NCBI GenBank assembly: GCA_033439685.1
Contig: JAUEDM010000005.1
Span: forward strand, 186,001-250,000
Source of the DNA: Apodospora peruviana
Lineage: Eukaryota; Ascomycota; Sordariomycetes; Sordariales; Lasiosphaeriaceae
Direction: 5' to 3'
Length of the DNA: 64,000 nt
The notes below the pieces were generated by a model that saw only the letters and a program-made list of their open reading frames with translations, made no database searches and was not told the origin of the DNA. Of this stretch, positions 48,306-59,602 are shown one piece after another; within the stretch, counting starts at the first letter, position 1, and every line of letters starts with the position of its first letter. The position numbers and the translations under genes were made by a program.

Positions 48306-50200
48306 ATGCTCTCAGACCGGCTCCTCGAGAGCCTGAATCTGCAGAAACTGCAGTCGACCATCATCAAATTCGGCACAGCCAATGTGCTTCTAGCAGTATT
48401 GGCCATTGCGGCCACGGCGCTGGTCGTCGACTACGCCCACATGCTCTATCTCAGATCCAAGATGCCGCCGGGTCCGTTCCCGTTGCCCATCATCGGAAAC
48501 ACTTTTTCGCTACCAGACAACAAACCCTGGATTTATTTTGAGGAACTCTCCAAGAAATATAACACTCCGCTCATAACATTCTGGATCGGCCGGTGAGTTC
48601 CACCCCTTTTTGTTTTTACTTCAGATCTCGCAACTGACCATGATTAGAAACCCAACACTGTGGATCAACGACGCATGGGCCGCACACGACATCTTCGAAA
48701 AGAAGGCGCAGATATATGCCTCCCGGCCACGGATGGTCGTTTTCGGCGAGCTGGGCACCGGCCAGTCTAATCTCGTGACGATGAGAATTCTGTCCAACGC
48801 CGACAGGGACCACTGGCGCATCCACCGCAAACTCATGCACATCGGTGTGGGGGTGCAGTCCGTCCGCGGCTACCGCGAGATCCAGAACAACGAATCCAAA
48901 GTCGTCGCGCTCGATTTTTTGCGCACTCCGGCCGAGTACGTGAAGCATTTGGAGCGGTACGCCACCTCTGTTGTCAGCATCATTGCCTTTGGGAGAAGGG
49001 TGGCGAGCTATAATGATCCGATTATTACGGAGGTTATCGCGCTGATGCAGCTCGCTGCTGACCTCAACGTACCGGGGAAGTCGTTTCCTATGCTGCTAGA
49101 GACATTTCCATGTACGTACCCTTTACCCCTTTTCTGGTAAACAATGACTGATGGGAGGGGGGAAAGTCCTGGCGAGATTCCCGACTTTCATGCCCTGGTT
49201 CAAAGGCCTCGGCATCCGCCGCAACCAAAAAGGCGGCCACTATTTCTTCAAGTCTCTCGCAGACGAAGCAGTGGAACAATATGACCAAAAATCGCCGTCA
49301 GAAAAAGCATCCATGCCGACGCCCTACGCCGTGACCCTCGCAGCCGAGGCGGAGAAATATCACCTCCCCAGCGCGGAACTTTCTTCCTTAACGGGAAACC
49401 TCTTCGGTGCAGGAGCCGACACTTCCTCGTCAACGCTGGTCACTTTTGTGCTAGCGTGCTGTGCTTTTCCGGAAGCCATGCAAAAGGCTCAGGCGGAACT
49501 TGACGCAGTCGTCGGCCCGACGAGATCACCGCACTGGGATGACAGTCCAAACCTGCCGTACATCAATGCGTTTGTTAAGGAGGTCCTCCGGTGGCGCAGC
49601 GTGGCTATTATCGGCGGGCAGCCTCATTCACCAACACAAGACGACACCTACAACGGCTGGTTGATTCCGTCCGGGTGCTGGATCCAGGGCAACGTGTGGG
49701 CGATTCATCACAACGAGCGCGAGTTTCCTGACCCGGATCGGTTCTGTCCTGACAGATACATCGAAGGACATGAGCTGTATCGCAAGTTTCCTGGTGATAG
49801 GGGGTACATGACCTTTGGCTGGGGCCGGCGAGTTTGCAGTGGTCAGGCGTTGGCCGAGCAGGGCACCTGGGTGACTGTTGCGCGGCTGTTGTGGGGGTTC
49901 ACTATCAAGAAGGCGAGGGACGAGAAGACGGGGAAAGAGATCGATGTGGATATCTTTGCTTATACAAACGGGTTGAATATGCGGCCTGTGCCGTTCAGGT
50001 GTGAGATTCTGCCGCGAACGGAGGAGATTAGGGAAGCCATTGTCCGGGAGGGGGAGCAGGCGCTCAGGGGTCTGAAGGTTCATGATGGGGAGAGTAAGTA
50101 TCGGATGAGTACGTTTTATCAGCAGACTAGGGAGAAGTTGAAGGAGGAGGTGAGGCTGGATGAGAAGGGAAATGTGCAGATTGTGAAGATTAAGAAATAG
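48306..50200 (+). CDS. cytochrome P450 monooxygenase (OrdA/CYP-like, E-class group I)
   Basis: Exons 48306-48592, 48648-49111 and 49167-50200 give 594 aa, long for the family (about 510-540). The excess is an N-terminal tail of ~25 residues before the anchor (ANVLLAVLAIAATALVV) and a basic C-terminal extension. The motifs are PPGPFPLPIIGN, C-helix DRDHWRIHRKLMH, I-helix FGAGADTSSST, ExxR in EVLRWRSV, PDPDRFCPDRYI, and heme loop FGWGRRVCSGQ with ligand C474. The sequence style matches O-methylsterigmatocystin oxidoreductase-like P450s, which are widespread and catalytically diverse. The FAD monooxygenase 1 kb downstream in the same orientation may act on the same aromatic or polyketide substrate, but there is no backbone synthase. 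Both introns restore reading (IGRNPTLW and ETFPFLARF). Confidence 0.88.
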
Positions 50201-51265
50201 GATATTTTGGGTTGGGTCGGGTTAGTGCTTGGTGGTGGTGTGGTTTGTAATGAATGTTGATGCTGTGTCTGGTGGAAAGGGGTAGATACACATAGCAATA
50301 AGAGAGACTATCATGGTACTAGTAATGACTTTACGACGACAAATTTCATGTGAACAACCTTCCATTTACCTAGTGCAAATTTCATGTGAACAACCTTCCA
50401 TTTACCTAGTGAGCTACTTATCTATCAAGAGTGATTGGATACGGAGATCGAGATTTAACCTGGAAGTGAAATTACTTCATCACACTCGTTGGTACTATTC
50501 TATGAGAACTTGGGCAACAGCGTCAACACTAACACCGCAGCCACCACAAAAAAGGGGCGAACTGAATGTCTTGTGCGTTGTATATCAGTTTAAGCAGTCC
50601 CCAGGTTCCGGGTCATAATTCTTCTTCCAACAGTTCTAGAAGCCCAAACATCCCACACAACCAAGCAGCGGTCGATATTGACGCTGGTCAGAACAACAAG
50701 CGAGAAACCTGTCACAATCCAAATTTGTCCACATACGGAGAATGGATCCCTCGACAGCAGCAAACACCAACCCCACCCAAGCATGAGCAAGAGCCATCTG
50801 ACCGAAAACCAAATCTATCTCCGAATGGTTATGGTCTCTCGGTCTTTCGATGGCGTGCGGGGAAAGAGACCGACCAGCTCGACAACCCCTCGCCAAGAGG
50901 CAAAATCGGCAGATGAGGAGAAGCGCGGCAGAATACCACGATGGGGCATAGCCTGATGTAGGACAACAGCTAAATAACCAATGACGGACGAGAGAGATAT
51001 GCCAGGATGAGACGACCGTGCTCCTTCCTCCTCGTGCTCCAAAAGTCCGAACCCGAACATCCCATCTCTATCTCGGTGCACGCAGTCAATATAGATACCA
51101 GAAACGTGAGCGACATAAGGTAGGTAATTGCTACCTTGTTTGTCCCGTCCGTCTCACATGTCTGTCTGTCCCGTTGATGACTTTGTTTAACTCACGTCAC
51201 AGCACTTTACCTCTTCACCAAAACAGAGCCCCTTTTTACCCCAAACAAACAACACATCAACCAAA
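50201..51265. other. intergenic between the P450 and FAD monooxygenase
   Basis: It contains the 36 bp tandem duplication and otherwise featureless sequence. The overlapping open frames around 50566-50956 on both strands have no motifs and are not supported. Confidence 0.45.
50340..50411. repeat. 36 bp perfect tandem duplication downstream of the P450
   Basis: The 36 bases at 50340-50375 are repeated exactly at 50376-50411. They lie about 140 bp past the P450 stop, in non-coding sequence. Confidence 0.9.
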
Positions 51266-52718
51266 ATGACAACACGACCACCGAAAAGCGGCATCAAAGT
51301 CGTCATTGTCGGCGCCGGCTTCGGCGGCCTGACAGCAGCAATAGAATGCCACCGCCAGGGCCACTCCGTCTCAATCTACGAGAACTTCCCCGAACTGAAG
51401 ACCCTGGGCGACATAATCTCGTTCGGCGCCAACGCAGGACGCATCTATACGCGCTGGGCCGACGGCGCGATCGCGCGCAAGTTGAGGTCGCTCAGCATCG
51501 ATCTGACTAGCTACGGTTTCCGGATCCATAAATACGACACCGGCGAGGTAGTCTACCACCAAATCACCCCTCCCCAAAACCCCGAGACCCCCGTGTTTAA
51601 TGGCCACCGCGGCGAGCTGCACGAGGTCGTCTTCAACTATGCTAGAGACGATCTTAAGATTCCGATTCATCTGGGCCAGTTGGTGGAGGAGTATTTTGAG
51701 GATGAGGACCGGGCGGGGATTGTGCTTAAGAGCGGGGAGAAGGTATTTCCAACATAAAGATGATAGTTATTGTGATGATACTAATGGTGCTTTTGGAAAA
51801 GGTATACGCCGACCTGGTGATCGGGGCCGACGGGGTGCGCTCCAAGGCGCGCGAGCTCGTGCTCGGCTACGTCGACAAGCCCAAGTCAAGCGGCTACGCC
51901 GTCTGGCGCGCCTGGTTTCCCAACACCGACATGATCGCCGACCCGCGGACCAAAGAGTTCTGCGAGAACGGTGACACCTTCAACGGGTGGATCGGCCCCG
52001 ACGTGCACTTTTTGTTTTCCACCATCAAGGGCGGGAAGGACTGCTGCTGGGTGCTGACCCACCGCGACGAGCACGACATCGACGAGTCCTGGTCCTTCCC
52101 TGGAAAGCTCGAGGACGTCTACAAGGTGCTTGAGGGGTGGGACCCGATCTGCAAAGCCATTGTCGAGAAAACGCCCTCCCTGGTGGACTGGAAGCTCGTG
52201 TATCGTGATCCGCTGCCGACGTGGGTGAGCAAGCACGCAAGAATTTTGTTGCTTGGCGACGCGGCGCATCCGTTTTTGCCGACTAGTGCGCAGGGAGCCA
52301 CGCAGGCGATGGAGGACGGCGTGACGATTGCGGTTTGCTTGAAGAGGGTGGCTGGTAGGAAGGAGGATATCCCTGCTGCTGTGAGGGTGCATCAGGAGAT
52401 TCGGTTTGTTTCCCCTCCTATTCATTTTTGCCTTTGCAGACCAGAGACTAATAGGCTGGCAGGTATGAACGCGTCAAGCTGGTGCAAAAGACGGGCGAGT
52501 CGACCCGCGACAGGTGGCACACCACGGACTGGAAGAAGGTCAAGGAGGACCCCAAGAGCATCGCTTTCCCGCGCGAGGACTGGATCCACCAGTTTGACGC
52601 CGAGAAGCATGCCGAAGAGGTCTTTGATGAGCTGTTTAAGAAGGTGACGCAGCCGGAAAGTGTTGAGAGTGGCGAGTCGATGCTGCCACCTACTGGCCCG
52701 GTGGCGGTTGCCGTATAA
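51266..52718 (+). CDS. FAD-dependent monooxygenase (salicylate-hydroxylase-like, group A)
   Basis: Exons 51266-51742, 51802-52403 and 52463-52718 give 444 aa. Residues ~11-40 form the Rossmann FAD site (VVIVGAGFGGLTAAIE, GxGxxG at G16, G18, G21). LVIGADGVRSKAR at ~165-177 is the DG motif, and LLGDAAHPFLPTSAQGA at ~310-326 is the GD motif that contacts the ribityl chain. There is no signal peptide, so it is cytosolic. The family hydroxylates aromatic acids or polyketide intermediates using NAD(P)H and O2; the exact substrate is unknown. Intron 1 (59 bp, phase 0) contains an early stop and is therefore needed. Intron 2 uses a GTTTGT donor and restores EIRYERVKLVQ. Its neighbour and orientation suggest a small oxidative pair with the P450. 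Confidence 0.9.
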
Positions 52719-53026
52719 TTGGATGTTGGTCTTGGCGTTCCGTTGTTAACTGGGGGGTGATTAGAGTGGTGGTGTTTTTTGTGATTACATTAGACGAAGG
52801 CAGCCGGGGGCGGGTTAACTGGTGAATATGAATCATCTTTCAGAATTGCGCTTTGAACGAGGAGCAGTTATGTTGACCATGAGTACTTTGCGGTCCAAGG
52901 GAGGAGGGTCTGATGGGCGGTTGAAAGAACCCGTCTCTCTGTGCATTTGGTCTTTTGCCATTTCTTTTTTGAACCCTCATTCGAAATGACGGCGGGCAGA
53001 TCAACTAAGTTCAGACGAGATAACGA
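52719..53026. terminator. convergent 3' region, nothing else seen
   Basis: About 308 bp between the FAD monooxygenase (+) and the adenylyltransferase (-) stops. It presumably carries both 3' ends. No specific signal is assigned. Confidence 0.35.
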
Positions 53027-54010
53027 TCATGTTGGACCGGTATCGGTGAATTCACATACATGCCCGGGCTGGGAACCATCCATTTGTTCCTTTCCCTTCT
53101 GGCGTTCGGTTCCATGCCATGTCATCCACGTTTGGTCACACTGAAGCAAGTCCCAGCTCAGGCCCATCTCCCGTAACCTGCTGCATCTCTGCAGCTCATC
53201 TCCAGCATGGCGAGTGGAGAGACGACGTATCTCAGTCGAGCTTATCGCGTGCCTTGCCTGCCCCAACGCGCAGACAACCCTGACATGACCCCGAATGGCT
53301 CTCGTTCTGGCATTGATCCATGGCTTCTGGAATCGCTTCACGGCCGTCAACTTGTCAGACGAGACCATCTCCCAAGGGCGCTTGTTAACACCCCACGTTT
53401 GCCATGGGGGCTCATTCCTCCTACCGTCCAGACCAGTCTCGTATGCGTAAAAGACGAGATTGTCGACGACACTATCAACACCAGTAGACTGCTGATCGAG
53501 CCTGCCAAACCAGTCCGCGTCCCACAACATCCAGTACTTGATCCGATACCCGAGCGAGTCGCCGAATATCTTGATCTTAGCCAGAAATTCTGGCGCCGTG
53601 CGACGCGACGTTGTCGGATCGAGAACTGCCGCCCAAGACGGAAGGCGAGCATCGGTCGCCCACAAACCGGCGCGAACCGAGCTGGGGAGAACCAATGCGT
53701 TGTCCAGGTCCTTGAACTTGTGGTCTGACAAGTAACTGTCGGCTGCAGGCATGATGACGGCGCAGACGAAGGGCATGTCGCGACCTGTGTTGTTGAAGGC
53801 GTCTTGGAGAAAGCTCAAGTGGCCGATGTGTGGGGGGTTGAAGGAGCCGTGGTAGACGAGGACATGGTTGATCCGGGTTTTGCTGAACTCACAGTCCAGT
53901 AGTGATGACTGGTGGGTTAAGTTGCGGTTGTTGTCCAGCAGGAGGGTGTTGATGAAATCGAGTAAAATTAGTTGAGTGGTATTCTTCGGCTCAGACTCGG
54001 GCGTTTGCAT
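53027..54010 (-). CDS. nicotinate/nicotinamide-nucleotide adenylyltransferase-like nucleotidyltransferase
   Basis: A single minus-strand exon of 327 aa. VYHGSFNPPHIGHLSFL at ~52-68 is the (G/S)xFNPPHxGH nucleotide-binding motif with HIGH at 61-64. ISSTEIRR near residue 260 is the second conserved motif (ISSTxxR). Between them, VCAVIMPAADSYLSDHK fits the family's core strand and substrate loop. Members transfer AMP to NMN or NaMN to make NAD precursors, or use related substrates. The enzyme is probably cytosolic or nuclear; there is no targeting peptide. The N-terminal ~45 residues and C-terminal ~50 residues are extensions. It shares a 452 bp divergent promoter with an NLR gene, which makes a link between NAD metabolism and immune-type signalling tempting but unproven. 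Confidence 0.85.
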   Translation of the reverse strand: MQTPESEPKNTTQLILLDFINTLLLDNNRNLTHQSSLLDCEFSKTRINHVLVYHGSFNPPHIGHLSFLQDAFNNTGRDMPFVCAVIMPAADSYLSDHKFKDLDNALVLPSSVRAGLWATDARLPSWAAVLDPTTSRRTAPEFLAKIKIFGDSLGYRIKYWMLWDADWFGRLDQQSTGVDSVVDNLVFYAYETGLDGRRNEPPWQTWGVNKRPWEMVSSDKLTAVKRFQKPWINARTRAIRGHVRVVCALGQARHAISSTEIRRLSTRHAGDELQRCSRLREMGLSWDLLQCDQTWMTWHGTERQKGKEQMDGSQPGHVCEFTDTGPT

Positions 54011-54462
54011 TGTTCTTTCCTGGTATTTGTTTAATGGAGGAAGCCTAATACCTCAGGTAGGCACTCCGTACCTTCCCCAGATAACCGTCTGATGACGTGC
54101 TCGACCACAGGCCAGTAGTCTAAAGCACTAAAATACTGTATTTGAGGCTTTTGGAGGGGTTTGCTTTCTCTGCCCGACAGTTTCAACCATGGCGCCAACT
54201 TGCCAAGTATGCCTGGGCGGCCGCTCGTTGACCTTGCTGCCTGGACTTTATGCGACACGAACATGAAGAGCTGAATGATAGTCTAACCCAATGCAGTAAG
54301 GATATTATGGCCTCGGATTGGGCAGCAAAGGCTGGAACCTCAAAAGCGAATGAGGGGCAACTCCCGTCGTCCCGTCGTCCCGTCGTCGGAGTCGCGAGTC
54401 GCGAGTCCTGCCAGGAAAGAAACAGAGTTACCAAAAGGTGCACGACAGTCAAGTCATTCGAA
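54011..54462. promoter_or_regulatory. divergent promoter region of the adenylyltransferase and NLR 2
   Basis: This 452 bp region lies between divergent starts. Near its right end it carries short tandem units (CGTCGTCC repeated, then GTCGCGA repeated, about 54364-54406). The NLR frame is open back to 54250, so translation might begin earlier, but the conserved N-terminus starts at 54463. Confidence 0.45.
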
Positions 54463-57400
54463 ATGGATGTTGCCGCAAGTGTTCTCGGCATTCTCTCGGC
54501 CACAGTCAAGTTCGCGCAGTACCTCAGAGATGTCAAGAACGCCAAGAAGGAACTCGCCGAGCTTGAGAAGGAGCTCTCGGTTCTTGCCTCGTTACTTTAC
54601 CTTCTTGGGAACCTCGGCCGGTCCCTGCAGTCGACCACGTCCGTCTCGTCCGAGTCCTGGAATCATGGCATTCGTGCACTCGAGGCCGATAACGGGCCCA
54701 TGGCCCAGTACGCGCTTGCCCTGGACAAGCTGAGCGCCAAGATGGACAGCAGCAAGAAACTTGGCTCAGTTCTTGTCTGGCACTTTGTTAAAGAGGACAT
54801 CATGGAACTGCTGGACAAGGTTGAACGGCTGAAGGCGACAGTCTCTATGCATTTGAATGTCGGCCAACTGTATGTGTCTCCATTTCATCATACCTCTTCT
54901 CGGTTCCCGCTCACTAATGAACCCGTCAAATGCAGCCTTGGGATTGAGGAACTGAAGTTACTTTCCAAGAAGAGGCTTGGGGATGACCGAACCAAAGACG
55001 CCCTTCGCTGGCTGTCGATGATTGATTCTGAAGCTCGACAGGTTCATTTGAAGTCCCTGATGGAGAAGGATACAGGGCAGTGGTTCTTGAAATCGGCCCA
55101 ATTTCAGCACTGGCTTCATCAACCTGGACCAGCCCTCTTTTGTCCCGGAATACCTGGCGCCGGCAAGACAATTATGGTCGCTGGAGTAGTCGATCACCTT
55201 GAAACCTATTTATTACCGGCCTCCTTAAAGTCCGATACGAATCTGGCCTATGTCTATTGCGAATATAAGGCGGATAGCCTGCGTCCTGTTTCGGAGCTCC
55301 TCGGTGAAATTGTACGACAGTTGGTTTCAAGGAACGAGGACCTTGTCGGTCCGTTGCTGTTGCTTTACGACGATCACGTCGAAAAGCGATCACGTCCGAC
55401 ATTCGACGAGATCTACAACACCCTCAAATCCATCCTGTCTTTGCAGCGTACTGTGTATCTCGTTGTCGACGCCCTGGACGAGATTCCACAGGAGAATGGA
55501 AAACGGCGGACCTTCATGGACACTCTTGTCAGACTCCAGGCGGAGACGGCAGGAAGTCTGCGGATGATGGTCACAGCTCGCCCATTGTCGGATGTTGTTA
55601 GCAAGTTCAAAGACTCGCCGACGCTGGAAATCCAGGCCATGGACGAGGACATCAACAAATACACGACAAGCCAATTCCAGAACTTTAGGGCGCCGATGGA
55701 CGACGACTGTAAAGAAAAGGTCCGCGACTGCATTCTCAAGACATCGAATGGCCTGTGAGTAAGAAGTCTCGGAAACCACCTCAGCTACAAACCCACTTCT
55801 TAGCTTTTGAACTGACACATTATCCAGATTCCTCCTGGCCCACCTCCTACTCGAGCGTTTCGTGAACCTGCACAACAGAAAACAGATCAAGACTCTCATC
55901 AATGACCTTTCTGGCAAGCTGGACGCATCCCGTTCCCAACAACCCATCGATATCTACAAGGAGGTCTACCAAGGCACAATGAGCCGGATCGAAACTCAGT
56001 CGACCCAAGATGTCGACCTTGCTAAAAAGGTACTGATGTGGATCACCAATGCCGCCCGATCGCTCACGACGGGCGAGCTGTGCTGCGCCTTGTCGGTCGA
56101 GCCCGATGCGACCGAGTTCGACCATGACAACTGGTACTCGGTCGACCTCATTGTCGCTGTGTGCGCCGGCTTGGTCGTCGTCGATAAAGAACGTAATATC
56201 ATTCAGCTCGTGCACTACACTGCTCAGGAGTATTTCGATGCGCTCCGCAGCGAGAAGCAAGCGCAGGAAATCCACGAGGAGCTGGCGATTACCTGCCTGA
56301 CATATCTCTGCCTCAATGACTTCCGTCCTGCCGAGCCGGCAGACCCTCCTCGCGCTGATACAGCAGCAGCAGATGATCCCGACGACCCTGCGCCCAAGAA
56401 TTGTGAGAACTATGGTGACGATGGGCCTTTTCGTATGGCGCGCTGGCATATCCACTACCACGGCTATTCCGACGACTACTACCGGTGGCACCCCTCGAGA
56501 GACCAGACAATAGCCTCACAGGTTAACAGTGTCCGCTTGCGCCGTATGCAGCCGCAGCAGAACAGCGACGCCGGTGGGACCGACCAAGGCCCGGAGGAGC
56601 GATACCTCCTGGACTATGCCGCAAATTTCTGGGCTTTCCACTACGACAAAACTTCCTGGCGATCGGAGGCAGTCCTGGCCGCCGGTCTCCGCCTTGCGTG
56701 CGACCAGCAGCTGGCGGCGCACGCGTTCCAGCATGCGACGCACCTCTACAGACCTTGGCCATATCTCTGGTTCAGTTGGCAGAAGGAAGACGGCAGCAAC
56801 CGCGCCGACGAGGAAGAGGATGATGATTCAGCCAATACTACTACCAGGACACGAGTAACGGGCTTGCACCTGGTGGCTGCGGTCGGGCTGTCAGGGCTCC
56901 TCGACGAGCTGTTGGAACGGATCGACGCGACACCCGGACTCAACGCCGGCGCACGCGACGAAGGCGGGAGGACGGCACTGATGTGGGCGGCGCACCATGG
57001 CCACCATAACATTGTCTGGACTCTGCTCGAGCGGCACGATGTGGGCATAAGCGTCCCGTGTTGCCGTGGCGACACGGCGCTTCATTACGCCGCTAGGCGT
57101 GGCTGGTCGACAGTTACCAGGTACATCTGCGACAAGATGGAGAGGAGGGGCGATGTTGAGGGTGCGATGAACTCATTCGGAGAGACTGCGCTGGTCCAAG
57201 CAGCACTTGAAGGGCACGCCGAGGTCGTCAGAGAGATAAGACGCTGGGAGGACCCGGACCAGATATACTATCGCAGTACTGCTCTAGGTTGGGTAAACAC
57301 CCTACATGTAGAGGTCATGTTCGGGCTTTGGCCAATCCATCTAGCCGCGCAGACTCGCCCCGTGTCTACCTTTCGGCTTTTCGTGGAAGAATGGGGCGTG

Positions 57401-58018
57401 GATGTGGAGGTTAAGGACCCAAAGGGTTACAACGCGTTTATGGTGGCCGTGGACTGGGGCAACGAGGGCGTCGTGAGGTATCTGCTGGAAAGACGAAGAT
57501 CGGAGTTGATTACCCGGGCTGCTGAGTCGGCGGCGGCGGCCGTGGACGCGGTCGCGGAACGTCTCAGTCGGTCGACAACGTTGCTTGAGGCGGATGATGC
57601 CGATGACACCAACGCCGACGCCAGCACGATTGTCTCCTCCGTGGATACCCAGCTGGCAGAACTGGAGACGGAAGAGGAGAGGCTAAAGATGTTCAAGGCG
57701 GCGAAACTGGCTGCCACGAACTGGAAGCGGCTGAAGATCCTGCAGCTCATTGTGGAGGAGGCGCCGTTTGTGTTGACCTTATACGATCCCGATGAGGATG
57801 ACGGTAATACCCCGACTCTGCTTGCGGCGGCGGTCGACGCGGCGAATATGGAGGCGGCCATCTACTTGTCGTCGTGCTTGCTGGTGGATGAGGTGGCAGT
57901 AACGATAGCTGCTGCAGAGGTCGTGACCGAGGAAAAGGGGCATGTGGCGATGGAGAGCACCGAGATTCTTGTCACTTCGGAGCACGCGATACTTGAAGCA
58001 GAAGTAGTACATGGTTAG
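54463..58018 (+). CDS. NACHT-ankyrin NLR-like (STAND) protein with HeLo-like N-terminus, NLR 2
   Basis: Exons 54463-54869, 54936-55754 and 55828-58018 give 1138 aa. The N-terminal module begins MDVAASVLGILSATVKFAQ, with a KNAKKELAELEKEL coiled coil. NACHT has Walker A GIPGAGKT at 207-214 and Walker B LVVDALDE at 311-318. The arm region contains LFLLAHLLLERFV and VLMWITNAARSLTTGELCCA. Ankyrin repeats start near residue 700 (TGLHLVAAVGLSGLLDELL, RTALMWAAHHGHHNIVWTLL, DTALHYAARRGWSTVTRYIC, ETALVQAALEGHAEVVREI, YNAFMVAVDWGNEGVVRYLL). An Ala/Glu/Thr-rich tail has a heptad-like helix (LAELETEEERLKMFKAAKL). The first intron is 66 bp, stop-free and a multiple of three, so an unspliced form adding 22 residues after GQL is possible. 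The proposed role is non-self recognition and cell-death signalling. Confidence 0.9.
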
Positions 58019-58505
58019 AGGAAGAACATGTGCGAGTTTGGAGTGTAAAATATTTCACTGTGGAATGGTGTACTCCAAACTGTGTAGGAGGCGGAGGACT
58101 TTTCTTGTGGCCAGCCCCAGTCAATCCAGCAAGCGGATATATATTAACTCGATTATGCACCTATATGTACACGTATAATACCCAAAGAACGGGGTAAGCG
58201 TTGCGCGGACACTCAAATTTGGAATGTGGGATCCAGGGAGTTCGGGGGCGCAGCAACAAATAACCCCGTGCACCACTGTGAAGGCAGTAGGCTGACCAAC
58301 AGCAGAATGTTGAGGGAGTGGTATTGGTCGAGGATACTATATGGAACCACAAACCGCATTATTAGTCGGATATCCCCTTCGCCATGGTAGATGTCATTAG
58401 AATGCGCACCGAGCCCGGGAACTCTCTCGCTTCAAGACTTGTCCGCATTCTTCATTCCTTCCTGAAGCCAGCAAAGAACAACAGCAAAGACCAACCTCAG
58501 AAATT
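58019..58505. other. intergenic, nothing recognised
   Basis: About 490 bp between NLR 2 and the short-chain dehydrogenase, both +. It holds the latter's promoter. TATATTAA-like sequence occurs near 58138. No gene is seen. Confidence 0.4.
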
Positions 58506-59602
58506 ATGGCGTCCACCGCAGAACTCTGGCACGCCGCCCGCAACCCCCCTACCGACCCAAAAGACATCCCGGGTCATTCTTTCAAAGACAAAGCCGTTCT
58601 TGTGACGGGCGCATATGGAGATAAGGCGTTGGGTCACCACGCAGCAATCAAGTACGCCGCGCTGGGCGCTAACCTCCTCATCTTGGCAGTCAGGACCGCC
58701 GAAAAGGGGGAAGAGGCTAAAGCGGCCATCATCCGGCACACCAACTGCTCCCCTGACATCTTCATCATCGAAACTGTCGACCTCGCGAGCTTCGCGTCCG
58801 TACGCGAATTTGTCGACCGCCTCAATAGGAACAGTCGTGTTCCCTACCTGCACGTCGTCCAACTTGCCGCTGGCGTCGCGCCATGGGCCTACGGCCAGAG
58901 CCCTGATGGGTATGAGATAAGTCTGCAGGTGGATGTGCTCTCCACCGCGCTGCTTGCCTTGCTTCTGCTCCCCAAGATGCGCGAGGCGCCGGACGGTGTC
59001 AGGCCGCATTTATCGTTTCTAGATAGGATTTCCATCTTCATCATCCCGGACGATATGAAGGCCGAATTAGAAGCTCTGCGGGGCGAGAGTCTCATCAAGC
59101 GATGCGACGACAAGGAGAAATGGGATGCTGTTAAACAGTACTTTTTTTATCAAGCTGGCGATGTGGTACGTGATGAAAGGTGTTGCTGAGCTTGTTCAGA
59201 AGGATGGGTCCGGGGTTGTGGTGAACGTTACGTGCCCTGGGTTGTGCGAGACGAGGATGACCAGGGACTTGCCGCTGTTATTTCGGTTGTTGATGAGTGT
59301 GAGGTATTACTTTCTAGGAAGGAGTGCCGAGCAAGGGGCCCGGACTTTGGTGAGTGCTACTGCTTTGGGGGAAGAGAGCCATGGGAGGTTTTGGACGAAC
59401 GACAAGTATCATCCGTAAGTCGTTTTATTTTCTTGGGGGTCTGGTGGGTAGGTCTGTTCACTTTGCTGACAATGGTCGGAACAAACACATACACAGAATG
59501 ACACCTTTTCTCGAAAGCGACCGATCTGCGGAGCTATATAAAGAGACTTGGGACGACGTGATGTCCATACTTCGGAAACACGTTCCTGCTGGGCTGGTTT
59601 GA
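58506..59602 (+). CDS. short-chain dehydrogenase/reductase, frameshifted at the YxxxK motif
   Basis: The first frame (58506 to the T7 tract at 59142-59148) encodes a Rossmann SDR: FKDKAVLVTGAYGDKALGHH (cofactor loop, with the usual TGxxxGxG altered), VRTAEKGEE and VQLAAGVAPWAYG in place of NNAG. It then reads KQY and FF into the T-run and, unshifted, would end at a TGA near 59187. One base over, the frame continues IKLAMWYVMKGVAELV and VVVNVTCPGLCETRMTRDL, as SDRs do after the active site. The catalytic pair would be Y212 and K216, straddling the T-run. A donor at 59415 and acceptor at 59496 add the last exon (59497-59602). A six-T tract would give an intact enzyme of about 340 aa. This is either a recent null allele, an indel error, or slippage. 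Confidence 0.7.

Noticed and set aside
54250..54462. 71-codon upstream extension of NLR 2
   Set aside because: It contains simple tandem repeats and overlaps the divergent promoter. The conserved domain begins at 54463.
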